Source of the DNA: Apophysomyces variabilis
Lineage: Eukaryota; Mucoromycota; Mucoromycetes; Mucorales; Mucoraceae
Assembly: GCA_002749535.1 (NCBI GenBank)
Contig: MZZL01000117.1
Span: forward strand, 186,001 to 250,000
DNA length: 64,000 nt
Reading direction: 5' to 3'
Part shown: positions 1 through 11,300 of the stretch, in pieces
Position numbering within the stretch: position 1 is the first letter of the stretch
How the letters are laid out: each line of letters opens with the position of its first letter
Notes under the pieces: model-generated
Database searches by the model: none
The model's input: only the letters and a program-made list of their open reading frames with translations
Told to the model about the DNA's origin: nothing
Position numbers and translations under genes: made by a program

Positions 1-586
1 GTAATTTGTTTTTGGAAGTAACTGAAGCTTCCAGGTACAGGAAATCTTTTCTCTATACAGAATAAGTTGCATTCCAAAGAAAAGAAAAACAAATGATATG
101 GCAGTTAAGCGATTTATAAAGAAGATACCATAGTATCCTGACGACGTTTAGGTAGCAGATTTCCCTTCTTGGACGCCATAGTCAATAGGACGACCTCCTT
201 TGTTGGATGACTAATGCAATACACTTTTCTTCGTTCACACCATATATCTCTTGATCGAAGATGTTCATGCTTATACTGACGATAGAGGATACTTTTATCT
301 TTCATCCTCTTTCAACTTTGGAGGAGGGTTTATCTATCCTTTCGGGGAATCACGGCGAATACATGCAAAGTCCCATGAATCTTTCCATAGTCTACCATGA
401 ATTTTTATCATTATCTCGTGTTCTTCACGCAGAAATTAACAGGTCTAGACCATTTAGAAGGCGTACACGTCAAATATATCCAGCACTTTGGTTATAAGGG
501 GTGTTGGACCCATCGAACTAGCCAAAAACAGTTCTTATTTTGCATGCTTCTTCACTGTCTGTTCCCGCCCGCGCCTAGATTCCCAG
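1..586. other. left-edge non-coding stretch
   Basis: I cannot support a gene here. A 63-codon ATG-started reading frame runs on the minus strand from 305 to 114, rich in Lys/Arg and without a recognisable motif. It lies downstream of the small gene ending at 587 and could be its 3' UTR or chance. The plus-strand frames in the same interval look like shadows. Confidence 0.4.
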
Positions 587-880
587 TTAAGTTACGGGTG
601 CTTCAGAAGATGCTCGTCCTTTTCTTTTTTTTTGTTCTTTTTTTTGAGGAGTAGAATAGAGGGTTTATTACCTTCAGCGCCCTTTCGTAATTCGGACAGC
701 AATGTTTGAAGTTTAATACGCATATTCGTTGTCATGGGATCTTCGTCAGCATCTGGTGGTGGAATCTGATCTAATAGCCATTCTGCTTCATCAATAGTGC
801 TAATGAGTAGACAATCATGAGTTACAAAAAGTAAACTACTACATAAGTACGACTTACAGAACAATGGGGCCACGGTTCAT
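587..880 (-). CDS. small conserved-looking protein of unknown function (57 aa)
   Basis: I do not recognise the family. Three short exons join cleanly on the minus strand: 880-858, 799-672 and 618-587. The first donor reads GTAAGT, and both acceptors end in AG. The start is the ATG at 880; the first exon encodes only MNRGPIVL. The product is acidic in its first two thirds (a TIDEAEWLLDQIPPPDADED stretch) and then has a short amphipathic helix (MRIKLQTLLSELRKG). There is no signal peptide or membrane segment. The second intron contains a long A-rich/T-rich tract. The gene is divergent from CDC45, sharing about 520 bp of upstream DNA. The frame-preserving splices and helix-like composition support a real gene; the function is open. 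Confidence 0.55.
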
Positions 881-1402
881 TGCCAAACTAAAGTTTCGTT
901 TCAAACAAAACTAAAAAAAAGCGGGAAATTTTATTCTTAATTTTTTTAAGCTTTTCACGCTATGTATCCAATGCTGCTCGGAATAGGAGCGTCCCGTATT
1001 TGATACGGTGTTTGCTTACCAACAGAATCACCGAACATGCAATGTATATCTTGCTAAAATAACGAGATAAAGACGCTATAACGCGTTACTAAATCCAGGC
1101 ACATAAAATAGAAGGGTTTATCTTGGTAATGTCTCTCCTTTTTTACAATGTGATCATCAATACAAGAGCTTTTATATAGTGATATAGAATAAATTAACGG
1201 ATGAACAATGCTGGTATCACTCCCTATTTAAACACCAAGGAGCAGACTAGAGGGATTTCGCACATGTCTACTAGAACACAAGTTAATGCAAACACGTCGT
1301 TCTTCAATTCGTGGCTGGGGAAAGGGGGGAAATCGACGCGCGTTAAAACGCGTTCCGATTTATGTCCAAATAAAGTTCAGTCTTCTTTTTGCAGCTGTAC
1401 GG
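881..1402. other. divergent intergenic region, small gene / CDC45
   Basis: This is the shared 5' region of the 57-aa gene (-) and CDC45 (+). I see AT-rich sequence and no clear TATA box or repeat. Open frames between 1201 and 1400 have no coding character and end at the CDC45 start. Confidence 0.5.
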
Positions 1403-3123
1403 ATGGTCAGAATCACACGAGAAAACTACGAGCGTTGTTACGAGGATATTAAACGAAGTGCAAACGTTGGAAGCTGTATATTGTTTGTATTAGCAGACGT
1501 TGATTCCCTCTGTACTTGCCGGATTCTTCAAGTAATCCTGCTTTATTTTGCACATGACTCCCCTCGTCTTACTGACATGCTCCCATTGACCAGGCCTTAT
1601 TCAAAAGCGACTTCATACAACACAGAATTATACCCGTTCTTGATCAGGAAGAGCTGCTAAAGGCGGCTGCTGACTTGAAAGCTAAAAACACTAAGGTCAT
1701 TTCTTTGCTTCTCCACCACGCCTGATCGATAATTAAACCTATTAATCTATTGTTGCAGATGCGCTCGGTTGTCATGATCAATTGTGGAGCCACCATTGAC
1801 ATTACACAACTGTTTCCTCCCACAGTAACCATCTATGTCATGGACAGCAATCGTCCTTTCAACCTAGAAAATTTGCTTCCACATCATAGAAACATACGTG
1901 TGTTTGACGAAGCGGATGATACTGAACGATTAGAGCAACTAATAGCTATACATGAAGAGATGAAGGTAACATTTGGTAATAGATTAATAATGTACGGCCA
2001 TACTGAGATGGAAAAAAAAATAACGTAGTATGACCCTGAATCGGATTCAAGTGGATCGGACACCGGTGAGGAAGAAGAAGATGAATTTGGAAGATTGCAG
2101 AGTGATCGGCCGCGGCAAAGACGTCGATTAAATAGTCCACCTGGAGTATCTCGAGTAGAACGACGTATGCAGCGACAACAAAGGATGCGTGAGCTAGTCC
2201 AATACCATGACGTTCCTGCCTATCAGGGATGCTCTTCAGCAGCTATTGCCTACATGCTTGCCACCGATCTGGCACAGACGAACAATAACTTATTATGGTA
2301 AATTCAACGGACAGTAGCCAACAATGACAGTGAAGATGATTTATATCCAATTGCAGGTGGGCCATTGTGGGAGTTACAGCACAATATGTTTTTGAGCAGA
2401 TAGACACGGAAAAATACTTGGATCACGTAAGTACATTTTCGGACGAGGTTGCTCGCCTGAATGTTAGCGAAGATGATGGCGTGAATGAAGGCAGTATTCG
2501 AACGGAAGACGAATATAAATTCATGCTGTTCAGACATTGGAATCTATACGAGAGTATGTTGCATTCTTCCTACATAAATGAGATGTTGGCGCTCAGTACA
2601 GAGGCTGGTCTGGTTCGCATGCATAATATGCTAGCAACGGAAGGGTAAGATCGGAACCTTGCGGGACATTTTCTTCACAGATCTTACTCGCAACAACAAC
2701 AACAGTATTTCGTTGAAGCAAGCCAAGCAGCAGTACACCCACATGGAGCTCAATACCAAGAAAGAGCTCAAGAAAAAGGTTGAGTCCATGTGCCAATTAC
2801 AAGGCATTGAAGGTGTTCTGTATCCAAGCTTCTCTCAGTCTTTCGGATACCATGGCCGACTATCAGCGAGTGATACTGTTCATTCACTCAACACACTGCT
2901 GGAGACGAGGCCTGCTGTTGCTCTGGAACTCGGTGAAGATGTGCGTTGGGATGGCGAAGATATAGATGAGATGGATTCTACATTTTACACAGCATACGAT
3001 GCAATGGGAAGGTAATAAAGTTTAGTTTAGATATATCATATCTAATGGGCACCCAGGTTTGACCATCTGCAATGTGGTATTCGACTGTGTATCAAAAAAA
3101 TGGAAGCAAAAGAAGCACAATAA
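1403..3123 (+). CDS. CDC45: CDC45 replication-initiation factor, C-terminally short
   Basis: Cdc45 is the essential CMG-helicase cofactor that joins MCM2-7 and GINS at replication origins. Seven exons join in frame: 1403-1531, 1594-1695, 1759-1965, 2029-2297, 2357-2644, 2706-3011 and 3057-3123, giving 455 residues. Family landmarks are the N-terminal block ending LFVLADVDSLCTCRILQ, the core MINCGATIDI followed by VMDSNRPFNL, an acidic/basic low-complexity linker (exon 4), the helix starting WAIVGVTAQY, the GISLKQAKQQY block and the tail AYDAMGRFDHLQCGI. The acceptor at 2705 lies inside a CAA repeat and is chosen because only it restores the conserved frame. The protein stops 21 codons after AYDA, at TAA 3121. 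Typical Cdc45 continues about 130-140 residues further, and I find no later exon. Family assignment is firm; whether the 3' end is complete is doubtful. Confidence 0.9.
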
Positions 3124-4042
3124 AGATCAACATAAACAAGATCCTAACAAACACAAGGCAAATTCCTTCTACGAATAAAGGGTGTAAAGAAATGCACTCA
3201 TTCATCAAATAAACCATGCAGTTGAAAAAAGGTTCGTTGTATCCTTTGCGACACGATTGCATTGAGACGGTTCTTCTTCCAAAGTACGATATTGTGTAAG
3301 CAACGCCATTAACAGATTGGCGCGCAAATACCCGACATTGTATCTAAAACAAAAGGTTTAGTTTACCACAGAATTTTCCTTTTCCACGCCTTTACTTAAT
3401 GATATCCGGTTTAAGATCTCTTTGTTTTGGTCAGAATTTGAACTATGTTGTTTTCCAATACATTGCACCTTTAGAAGTGGATGTGTATCAAGGTCTGGCC
3501 ATGGTTAAATAAAGGCAAGTGGTTCTCATCAAAATATCTCGGGGAATAAATGGCAGCAACCTGATCATTTTCAAGCAACAATGCGGATTCATTACATCTG
3601 GGCCATTGTAGGCTTTCTTTCTTTTTTTTTTTTTTGCTTTAACAGTATGCCATCCGTACCGTTGTCCTATCCTTCTTGCATATAGAGAGTCTTTAAATGA
3701 CAGACTGATTTATCATATCACTGCATAGTAAAACAACGGAAGAGCGGGAGGGTGGGAGATTCGTTTAATAACACAGAAGACTGTTGATTTGGGGGAGGAA
3801 ATGGGTCAAAACAGTTAGTGCTTCTCACGCGATGTCTTTTCTCACCATTGGTTCGGTTTCTGTCTATCGACGGTAACACATACGGAGGCCGACCCGAAGG
3901 AAAGATGATGAAGGCGTTTCAGCCGCAATCACTATAAAAGTAAATTAAAGAACAAGAAAAGGGAGCGTGCGTTCCGTAAGCATTTGGCCTTTTTTCTTCT
4001 TCTTCCCTTTCTCTCTGTCTTTTGTTCTGATTGGATAAAAAA
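3124..4042. other. intergenic region between CDC45 and M28 peptidase
   Basis: No reading frame here continues the CDC45 C-terminus or shows other coding character. It holds T-rich tracts (near 3620), a TATA-like box at 3933 and a CT-rich leader (about 3990-4025) ahead of the peptidase start. Confidence 0.5.
3933..3940 (+). promoter_or_regulatory. probable TATA box of the M28 peptidase gene
   Basis: TATAAAAG lies about 110 bp upstream of the ATG at 4043 and is followed by a pyrimidine-rich leader, a typical fungal promoter layout. It is called from sequence and spacing only. Confidence 0.5.
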
Positions 4043-6926
4043 ATGACCGATACCGATCAGAAATCCTTTATACCCGCATCGCGTCCTTCATGGTATGGCC
4101 CTCCGTATCTCACGGCCGATATGTATCCTTCCTCCTACGAAAGAAGAACAAAACTACGACAGGATGTTTTCCGCTGTTTTTTGACAGTAATCACAAGTGC
4201 GGCCTTGGTGACCCTTATCATGCGCTCCATAACAGGCGCAGGCATTGTATACAGAGGTAATTCATAACAAAAACCAGCAATGGATGGATTCAAATTCATT
4301 TTGCATAAAATAGAGATGTTTGTTCAACCTTCCATTGATGATCCTGCCAAACTCATCAAAGAGATTCCTTCCAGTGAACATATTCGAGAATTCTTTCATA
4401 TGTATGCTTCTCAATCGCATCTTGCGGGCACAGAGAGAGACAAAGAATTAGCAGAATGGACACGCGATAAATTTATCGAATTCGGCATAGCCGATACAAA
4501 GATTGAGACCTACTGGCCCATGCTGAATCTGCCCATTTCACGACGTCTCGCTATTGTCAGTCCACCCGAACTAGCTTTCGAAGCTTCCCTCAAAGAAGAT
4601 CCGGTGGAAGAAGATGAATCAAGTCGTCGGCCTGATGTCCCTCCGACATTCCATGGTAAAAAAAAAAAAGACCCAGGAAGAAAAAGAAAACAGATCTCAG
4701 TGATCTCCCCCTCTTTCTCTCACTTACTCACACATACACTTTGTGTTCTTTTTTTGCCTATTTTAGGTTATTCCGGCGATGGCAATGTCACTGCTCCTTT
4801 GGTTTATGTGAATTATGGTCGATTAAATGATTTCGAGCAATTGGTCAATCAAGGGATCGATTTGACAGGCACTATCGCGCTGGTTCGCTATGGGCAAATC
4901 TCCCGAGGGCTCAAGGTTCGAGCGGCCGAACTTTATGGATGCAGTGGCGTGCTCATCTATACCGATCCCTTGGACGATGGTCCGGTGAACAAGTCTGCTC
5001 CTACTGGATCGTTTCCCCAAGGACCTTGGTGAGTTAAAGAACCGAGAGAAAAAAAAAAGATAGGGAGCGGGGTAGCATGGATTTGTTCTTTATTGTTCTT
5101 GAGATGATTGACATTTCATGATTTACATCACCAAAAAAAGGGCTGCTCCTTCCACCGTTCAAAGAGGAACCGTCCATTATCTTTCGTTATCCACAGGTGA
5201 CCCAACCACTCCCGGGTATCCTTCAACAGAAAATGCACCACGTGTGCCATTGAACGAAAGTGATCATGTGCCTCATATACCATCCTTACCTATTTCATGG
5301 CGTGATGCACGACCCTTACTGCAAGCATTGGAGAATCATGGTGTGACAGATCCAGACTGGGTCGGAGGACTGGAAGATATCGGCTATTATACCGGACCCA
5401 GTGAAGCTCTGGTCAACTTAGTGAATCTAAATAAATATGAGATAAAGCCTGTGTGGAACGTCATCGGTCGGATCGAAGGCGCTGTGGAACCCGACAGAGT
5501 TGTCATCATAGGTAAGCTTCTGCTTTGCCTTTTTTAGTCTTTGCGTTTTTGTTATTGCTTCCCAAGAAAAGGAAAGAAACACGATTGAACCTATCCATTA
5601 GGCAACCATCGCGATGCTTGGGGATTCGGAGGATCGGATCCTGTAAGCGGTTCTGCAACAATGGTAAGGAAAGAGGAAAGAAACAAAAAAACAAAAGTTA
5701 AAAGATGCGTAAACCATCCGGAAACATGGAAAGAAATGCCGATGTTTTTCTTTCTTCCAATATTAACAATCAAGCACTTTCTGTTATTTAGTTGGAACTT
5801 GTTCGTACCCTGGGAATTTTACTAAAAGACGGATGGAAGCCACGTCGAACTATCATTTTTGCTTCATGGGATGCTGAGGAATATGGCACTGTTGGTTCAA
5901 CAGAATGGGTAGAAGATCATCAAGACTGGTTGGCAAAGGAAGCCGTTGCTTATCTCAATGTCGATGTGGGTGTCCGTGGCAACCTATTCGGAGCCAATGC
6001 CTCGCCATTACTCCATCAATTGCTCTACCAAGTGACGCGTACGGTGATTGATCCACACACAGGGAAATCTGTCTATCAGGTCTGGAAGGAACGACTACAG
6101 AAGATACCATCGGCTGACGATGAAGAACCTCTCGTTCCGCTGGCGCGTCCATTGGGTGCTGGATCCGATTTTGCTGCTTTTTTTCATCACGTCGGTATCA
6201 GTAGCATCTCTTTGACCTATGGTGGTGTAAAAGGCGTCTATCATAGCATCTATGACAGGTAAAGAGCAAAGACAAGACAAAAAAAAAGGGCTAGCTATAG
6301 GACGCGTCCAATGGGAGGCTTTGCCCTGTTATTCTACTTGTTGGTCTCTGACACATCATGGTAGTATTTATTGGATGGAACATTTTGGCGATCCTACGTA
6401 CGAATACCATCAGACAATGACACGAATCATGGGACTTCTCGCCTTTCGACTATCCGATGACATTGTCCTTCCGATGTACCTATCTTCGTATGGAAAGGAG
6501 CTAACCTACTATGCTACTCGTGTTGAATCTCGCCATGCCGGTCTGAAACTTCCTGAGTTAACATCCGCTGTACAAAAACTGCGAGACACAAGCGACAAAT
6601 TTGACCAGGACGTAGAGAAGTTACGATCGAAAGTGGAAAAACGTCAGCATAAGCATAGCCATATAGGCCATAAGACGAAGAAGCAGGTTGCCAAAGTCAA
6701 TCAGCAGCTACTTGACTTTGAACGCGCTTTTATCAACCCACATGGTTTGTTCAGCCGGCCGTGGTACAAACATACGGTGTTTGCTCCAGGCCTTTGGAAT
6801 GGTTATGGTAGTCAAACGTTCCCTGCACTCACTGAAGCTGTGGACAGCTACGATACGGCCTTGACACGTCAAACGGAAGAACAGACCGTTCGGATTTTGA
6901 ACCATGCTCGGAAAACAATTGCTTAA
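4043..6926 (+). CDS. M28-family glutamate carboxypeptidase II-like membrane peptidase
   Basis: This is a zinc peptidase of the PSMA/GCPII and vacuolar/ER M28B group, predicted type II membrane protein, 759 residues. Exons: 4043-4256, 4314-4655, 4767-5028, 5141-5511, 5602-5663, 5792-6258 and 6365-6926. The N-terminus is a short cytosolic stretch, then a single hydrophobic helix (about residues 46-70). A protease-associated domain follows (FHGYSGDGNVTAPLVYVNYG, then GDPTTPGYP). The catalytic domain has the co-catalytic zinc ligands expected for the family: His/Asp in NHRDAWGFGGSD, the Glu pair in SWDAEEYG, Asp in YLNVDVG and His in YHSIYD. A C-terminal helical dimerisation-type domain ends at 6926. 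Physiological substrate is unknown; small peptide or glutamate-tailed substrates would fit the family. Exon 5 is only 62 nt but carries the metal-binding His and Asp. Confidence 0.92.
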
Positions 6927-7217
6927 TTTTGGATACGTTTTGTTGTTCCTATGTATATGTGTAAAATAAGAGAAAACTAATGTCTTGTTGCTCCAGTATG
7001 ACCAGAGAAAAAGTGACGCATTTGGGTTATTTGTTTTTGTTTCTTGCTGTTTGGCGTCTGCGACGGGCGGGCTGTCTTTTCTTTTTCTGTCACAAAGTTT
7101 CGTGTAAGGAGGGACATCTAGGAAGTGGTGAAAAACAGATGGGTCATCTGCTATACTGAGCGACTTTGAGCATCCTTTCACAGGTTTGGCGTAGAAATAC
7201 CATGTCCCTGTTAGCAG

Positions 7218-7248
<31 letters not shown>

Positions 7249-8036
7249 TTGTTTATTATATGTCGGCCCATGCATTATCGCCCAAACCCCCGAGTCCATT
7301 GTATATGATACGGTACTGAATTGGTGTATGATTCGTTTAAGAAGGAGGAAAAGTTCAGCATCACTGCTTATGAATCCGGTGTTACCAAATTAGTTTCGGA
7401 ACGTCTTAATACGATATTTTTTCCGCCTGCAGTTCTTGTCATTGTACAGGGAAAATTGTATGAGGTGTTAGGAAGCCAACCTATGTCTTTAGATCTAATG
7501 GCCCTTTTCTTGTCTTTTGATCTATAAGTGGTGTATGATAATACCTTCATTTAGCAAATAGGGAAAATTGACCCTTGTTGATACAGTCATTCAATGTTGT
7601 AATGGCACGCTTTGATCAGCTTGAATAAGGATGAATATCTGCATAGTTTGTATATATGACACTGATTGTTTCCCAACGCGTCAGCACGGTTAGGACACCC
7701 GTAGGAGTGTTGTGCTGAGCATTGGACATTCCTTGATGAACTTACTCCCGCCTTCTCCGACATTTATGCACATCTGTGTAATGATGACGACGGGCAGTAA
7801 CACAACGGTCTTGGATGTTTTTTGATTAGTGGAGCTAATCATTGTAAAGTATTTTGTTGCCCTTCATCGCCGTTTGAAAGTCTTAGGTAAGACGATCGTC
7901 TCACGCCCATGGAAGGAAAGCAGGTGAAAGTGTTCTGTGACCCCCACTGTTCCCTCTTTTCCCCACTCTCTGTTTCTTTCTTTCTTCCTCTTCCTTGTCT
8001 CTTTCCTAATTACATATAAATCTTTCTTTTTCTTAA
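6927..8036. other. intergenic region with CT microsatellite and hairpin
   Basis: No supportable gene. An open frame at 7321-7527 has protein-like composition but no ATG and no splice context that supplies one. The region holds a (TC)n tract at 7222-7248, a 38-nt imperfect hairpin at 7681-7718 and a strongly pyrimidine-rich stretch from 7935 to 8030 that looks like the leader of the next gene. Confidence 0.45.
7222..7248 (+). repeat. (TC)n microsatellite
   Basis: An uninterrupted CT dinucleotide run of about 27 nt. Similar runs occur near 8316-8336, 13703-13730 and 43264-43288, the last two just upstream of plus-strand start codons. Confidence 0.9.
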
Positions 8037-8264
8037 ATGTATCACCATCTCAGTCAATCCAATCCCAGAATAACGAATCAACCCGTTCGCCCATTAGCAG
8101 CGGATCCATCCAAGGTGCATCCTGCATTCGGCTTTTCCTATCCCAGACCTATACAACGGCCAGACTGTCCCTTTGACGCTGCCATTCATAACCCGGTTAT
8201 GTTTGGTTATGCTCGTACGCAGGCACGAAATATAAACGATCATCCGAAGAAAAGCAAACTGTGA
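8037..8264 (+). CDS. small unknown protein (75 aa)
   Basis: A single-exon frame with ATG at 8037 directly after a long pyrimidine-rich leader, the usual 5' context for genes in this window. The product is Pro/Asn/Arg-rich with no signal peptide or membrane helix. Its middle (HPAFGFSYPRPIQRPDCPFD) and following FGYART segment have ordinary globular composition. I recognise no family. It converges with the CH-kinase-C1 gene, whose stop codon lies about 118 bp away on the other strand. A spurious ORF remains possible. Confidence 0.5.
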   Translation: MYHHLSQSNPRITNQPVRPLAADPSKVHPAFGFSYPRPIQRPDCPFDAAIHNPVMFGYARTQARNINDHPKKSKL

Positions 8265-8381
8265 ACTAGTCCTTCTTTTTTCTTTTCCTTTACCATTTTG
8301 CCTCTTCTTTTTTTTTCTCTCTCTCTCTCTCTCTCTTTACGCGCAATAGGTGTATTATAAGATGTATTTAGTGTGCTACAA

Positions 8382-11300
8382 TCAAGAAATAATGCAATCA
8401 TCTGGATGAGACGGTCGTCGTTTGCCTTTTCTATTTTTGCTCGTAGTTTCAGCAGGCTCGCTTTCGGCAGAGGCGGCTGTAAAACCAGAGCTTGTCGATG
8501 GTAAAATGGTATCTTCGCGAATGTTAGCCAAGGTATCACAGCTGCGGCTGCTCTGTGGCATTCGTCGCTGCTGTTGCTGTTGCTGAGAAGATTGACGCCC
8601 GGATGTTAGCACCTTCGAAAGTTTCCGCGTGCGCTGGCGCAACTGCGATGACATTGAGGGTGTCGGTCGTATCGGCTCTGGTATACTTTCCTCGTGGCTG
8701 CAAGTGGACTGACGAGTCTGTGGTATAGTATGGGGTAAATTGTCTGGACCATGGACGGCAATTTCGGTCCTTGTTGTGTAGGAGGCTTCTGAGCTTGAAG
8801 GTGGGCTTTGGTCATGGTAATCACCCTAATAAAGTACAAGATCAGCTAAGATCAACTCATGACCTTTAATATATTACCTCCGGAGAGTAGGCATGGTAAG
8901 CAGTAATACAGCTTGTACTTGTTTTACATTTGTCATGGCAGATCAGTCCACATTCTTAAAGAAAGATACAATCTCTTTAGACTCGGATATTCTTACTTGG
9001 GGTTCTCCTTTGCTTTCTTACCTTCACAGACCAGCGCTTTATGTTTGATAGGCAACTGGCAAGCTTTGCAACGTATCGCAGCTATGATAGCCAATAAATA
9101 ACCTTATAATAAGATTCAGACTAAACATACCCTTTCCAAATGAACCCTTCACAAAGTGATGTTCGCGTTTTTCTGGCATAGCATGCCTCTCTTGGAACTT
9201 ATTCGCCAGCACACTTGTACGTGTAATTTTTGCTACATGAGGAGTCGACTGCGATTTACTCGGTTCGATCTCATCCATTATGGTAGATGCTGTTGTTTTC
9301 CTACTCAGAGGAGATAATTCAGCGAGGTTGACTGCGTCAGTCATGACACTGGCAGCGGCTGAGGAAGATTTTTGGAATGGTTGTGATGAAATGCGAGGTG
9401 ATAGCAGCTGATCGGGTCTTTCTTCCGGTATAGGGGATACCGGCATCCTCTCACCACGATGATGAGTTATGTTATTCTCGCTGTAGTTGTTCTTGATCCA
9501 TCTATGGTTGAGTAACTCGGCAGCAGTGGGTCGATCTTCCGGAGACTTTTTAAAACATAAATTCAAGAAGTCGCGTAGTTCCTGTGAATAGTTCGTTAAA
9601 CCAAATCTTGTTTATGCGCTTCTGTCAAAATTACTTCTGATATGGTGTCTGGTAGTGGCGGCCGATCATCTTCAACGATTCTGAACAATGCTGTCATAGG
9701 GATCAGATTCGCATACGGCGGTTTACCAGTATACAATTCTATAATAGTGCATCCCAAGGACCTAGATAAAAAAAAGGGTTAGCAATACTTCCGAATGAAC
9801 CTTCATTTTACCATATATCCGATTTTGTCGAAGCACCTTTCAGTTCAATAACCTCAGGAGCCACTATATGCAATGGTCAATGGACATTCTTTGGATATTG
9901 GTCCTCTTTAAAAGGGTCTGCGCGGCAATATTGTTTCCACTTACTCCAGTTAGGTGTTCCAGCTACAGCTCCTTCTTTGGTATCTTTTAACTTTAGGTTG
10001 AGGGAGACGCCAAAGTCAGAAAGTTTTACATTTCCAGCCTTAGTTGTCAAGATATTTGCAGCCTTAAGATCGCAATGAACGACGTCGCGGTCATGTAGGT
10101 AACAGAGTCCTTCAAGTATTCGCAAGCAATAGCTAGCAACTAAGTTCTCGGGAAAACTGCCGAATGCCTTCAGAGTGTTTAAGAGGGAACCGTTCTCCAC
10201 ATATTCTAATATGATGTTCATATGCTCGGGTGATTGAACAATTCCTTCGTATTTCACGACGTTGGGATGAGCTAACGACTGAAGAATTCGTGCTTCTTGC
10301 TATCCACATGGTTAAGCTTCCTATGAGTGAAAAGATGTATACCATACCAGCACATCAGTCAAATCTTTCTTGCAGGCAGAGTCCAGAAAAATGCGTTTAA
10401 TGGCAACCATCTGCCCCGTTCGAAGATTTAGAGCCCTGATACAATAAGACGCAAAGTGTGTCAGAGCCTTCTCAAATAGGCTAGTATTGCTCATACCTGT
10501 GTACCGTGCCAAACTGACCCTTTCCGATGGAGTTTCCGAGTTTCTAATGGATTGTTCAACCAGTTGTTGTATCAATAAGTCGACTTACGTATCGGGCTTT
10601 GACATTCCCAGCATCATCTAGTAATTCTAAGGTTTCTTCGCTAGCTCCACTTTCAGTTCGCTTGACCGGCATTGAACCAGTAGACTTCCGCCTGGATAAG
10701 GCTGCTGGCCGAGATTCAATATGACCAGATGACTCTGCTCGAGAAGCAGGTGCTGGTCGAGTTTCGTCGGCTTTTTTCGGTTGATTATCCGGGCGTAATG
10801 CTGCAAACAACTCACGACGCGTCTTGCTCAATCTGCTGCTAAAGCTCTGCCCTCGCTTGGCTCGTGTTTTGACTTCTTTCTGCTTCTGCACCGGCTCGCT
10901 CTTTTGTTTTGGCTCGCTCTTGAGAATCGGTGAAGAGACCGAAGGATTAGGTGCTTCTAAACATGCCGAAGCATCTACATCGTTGGCTCCGAATATCATC
11001 GATCGTCTTACCCTAGCAATGGCACCTGGCTTACGTCGCTCTGACCTTGGTTGACTGTCACTAGACGTGTTTTCATTGTTATCTCTCTTTAACTCTTCAA
11101 GGTCAGCACTTTGCTTTTTGCGTAGCTTTTGATCAGTCCACTCCTGATAACGAGTGTGAAATGGTACTTTTTGTCGTATAGGAAGTTTCTTTGGAAAGGA
11201 GAGCTGTGAAAGACGTGCAAGACGAGATACTGTGGATGAGGAATAAGAAGTAGTTGAGGTCCATGATCTAACGGATGCAGTTTTTTGCAAAACAAGCCGA

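Noticed and set aside
6708..7271. 187-codon minus-strand frame
   Set aside because: Runs antisense through the peptidase C-terminus and reads Glu-Arg repeats from a CT microsatellite, so it is a shadow.
7321..7527. 68-codon plus-strand frame with protein-like composition
   Set aside because: Starts with TTG, has a stop just upstream in frame and no acceptor that would add an ATG.
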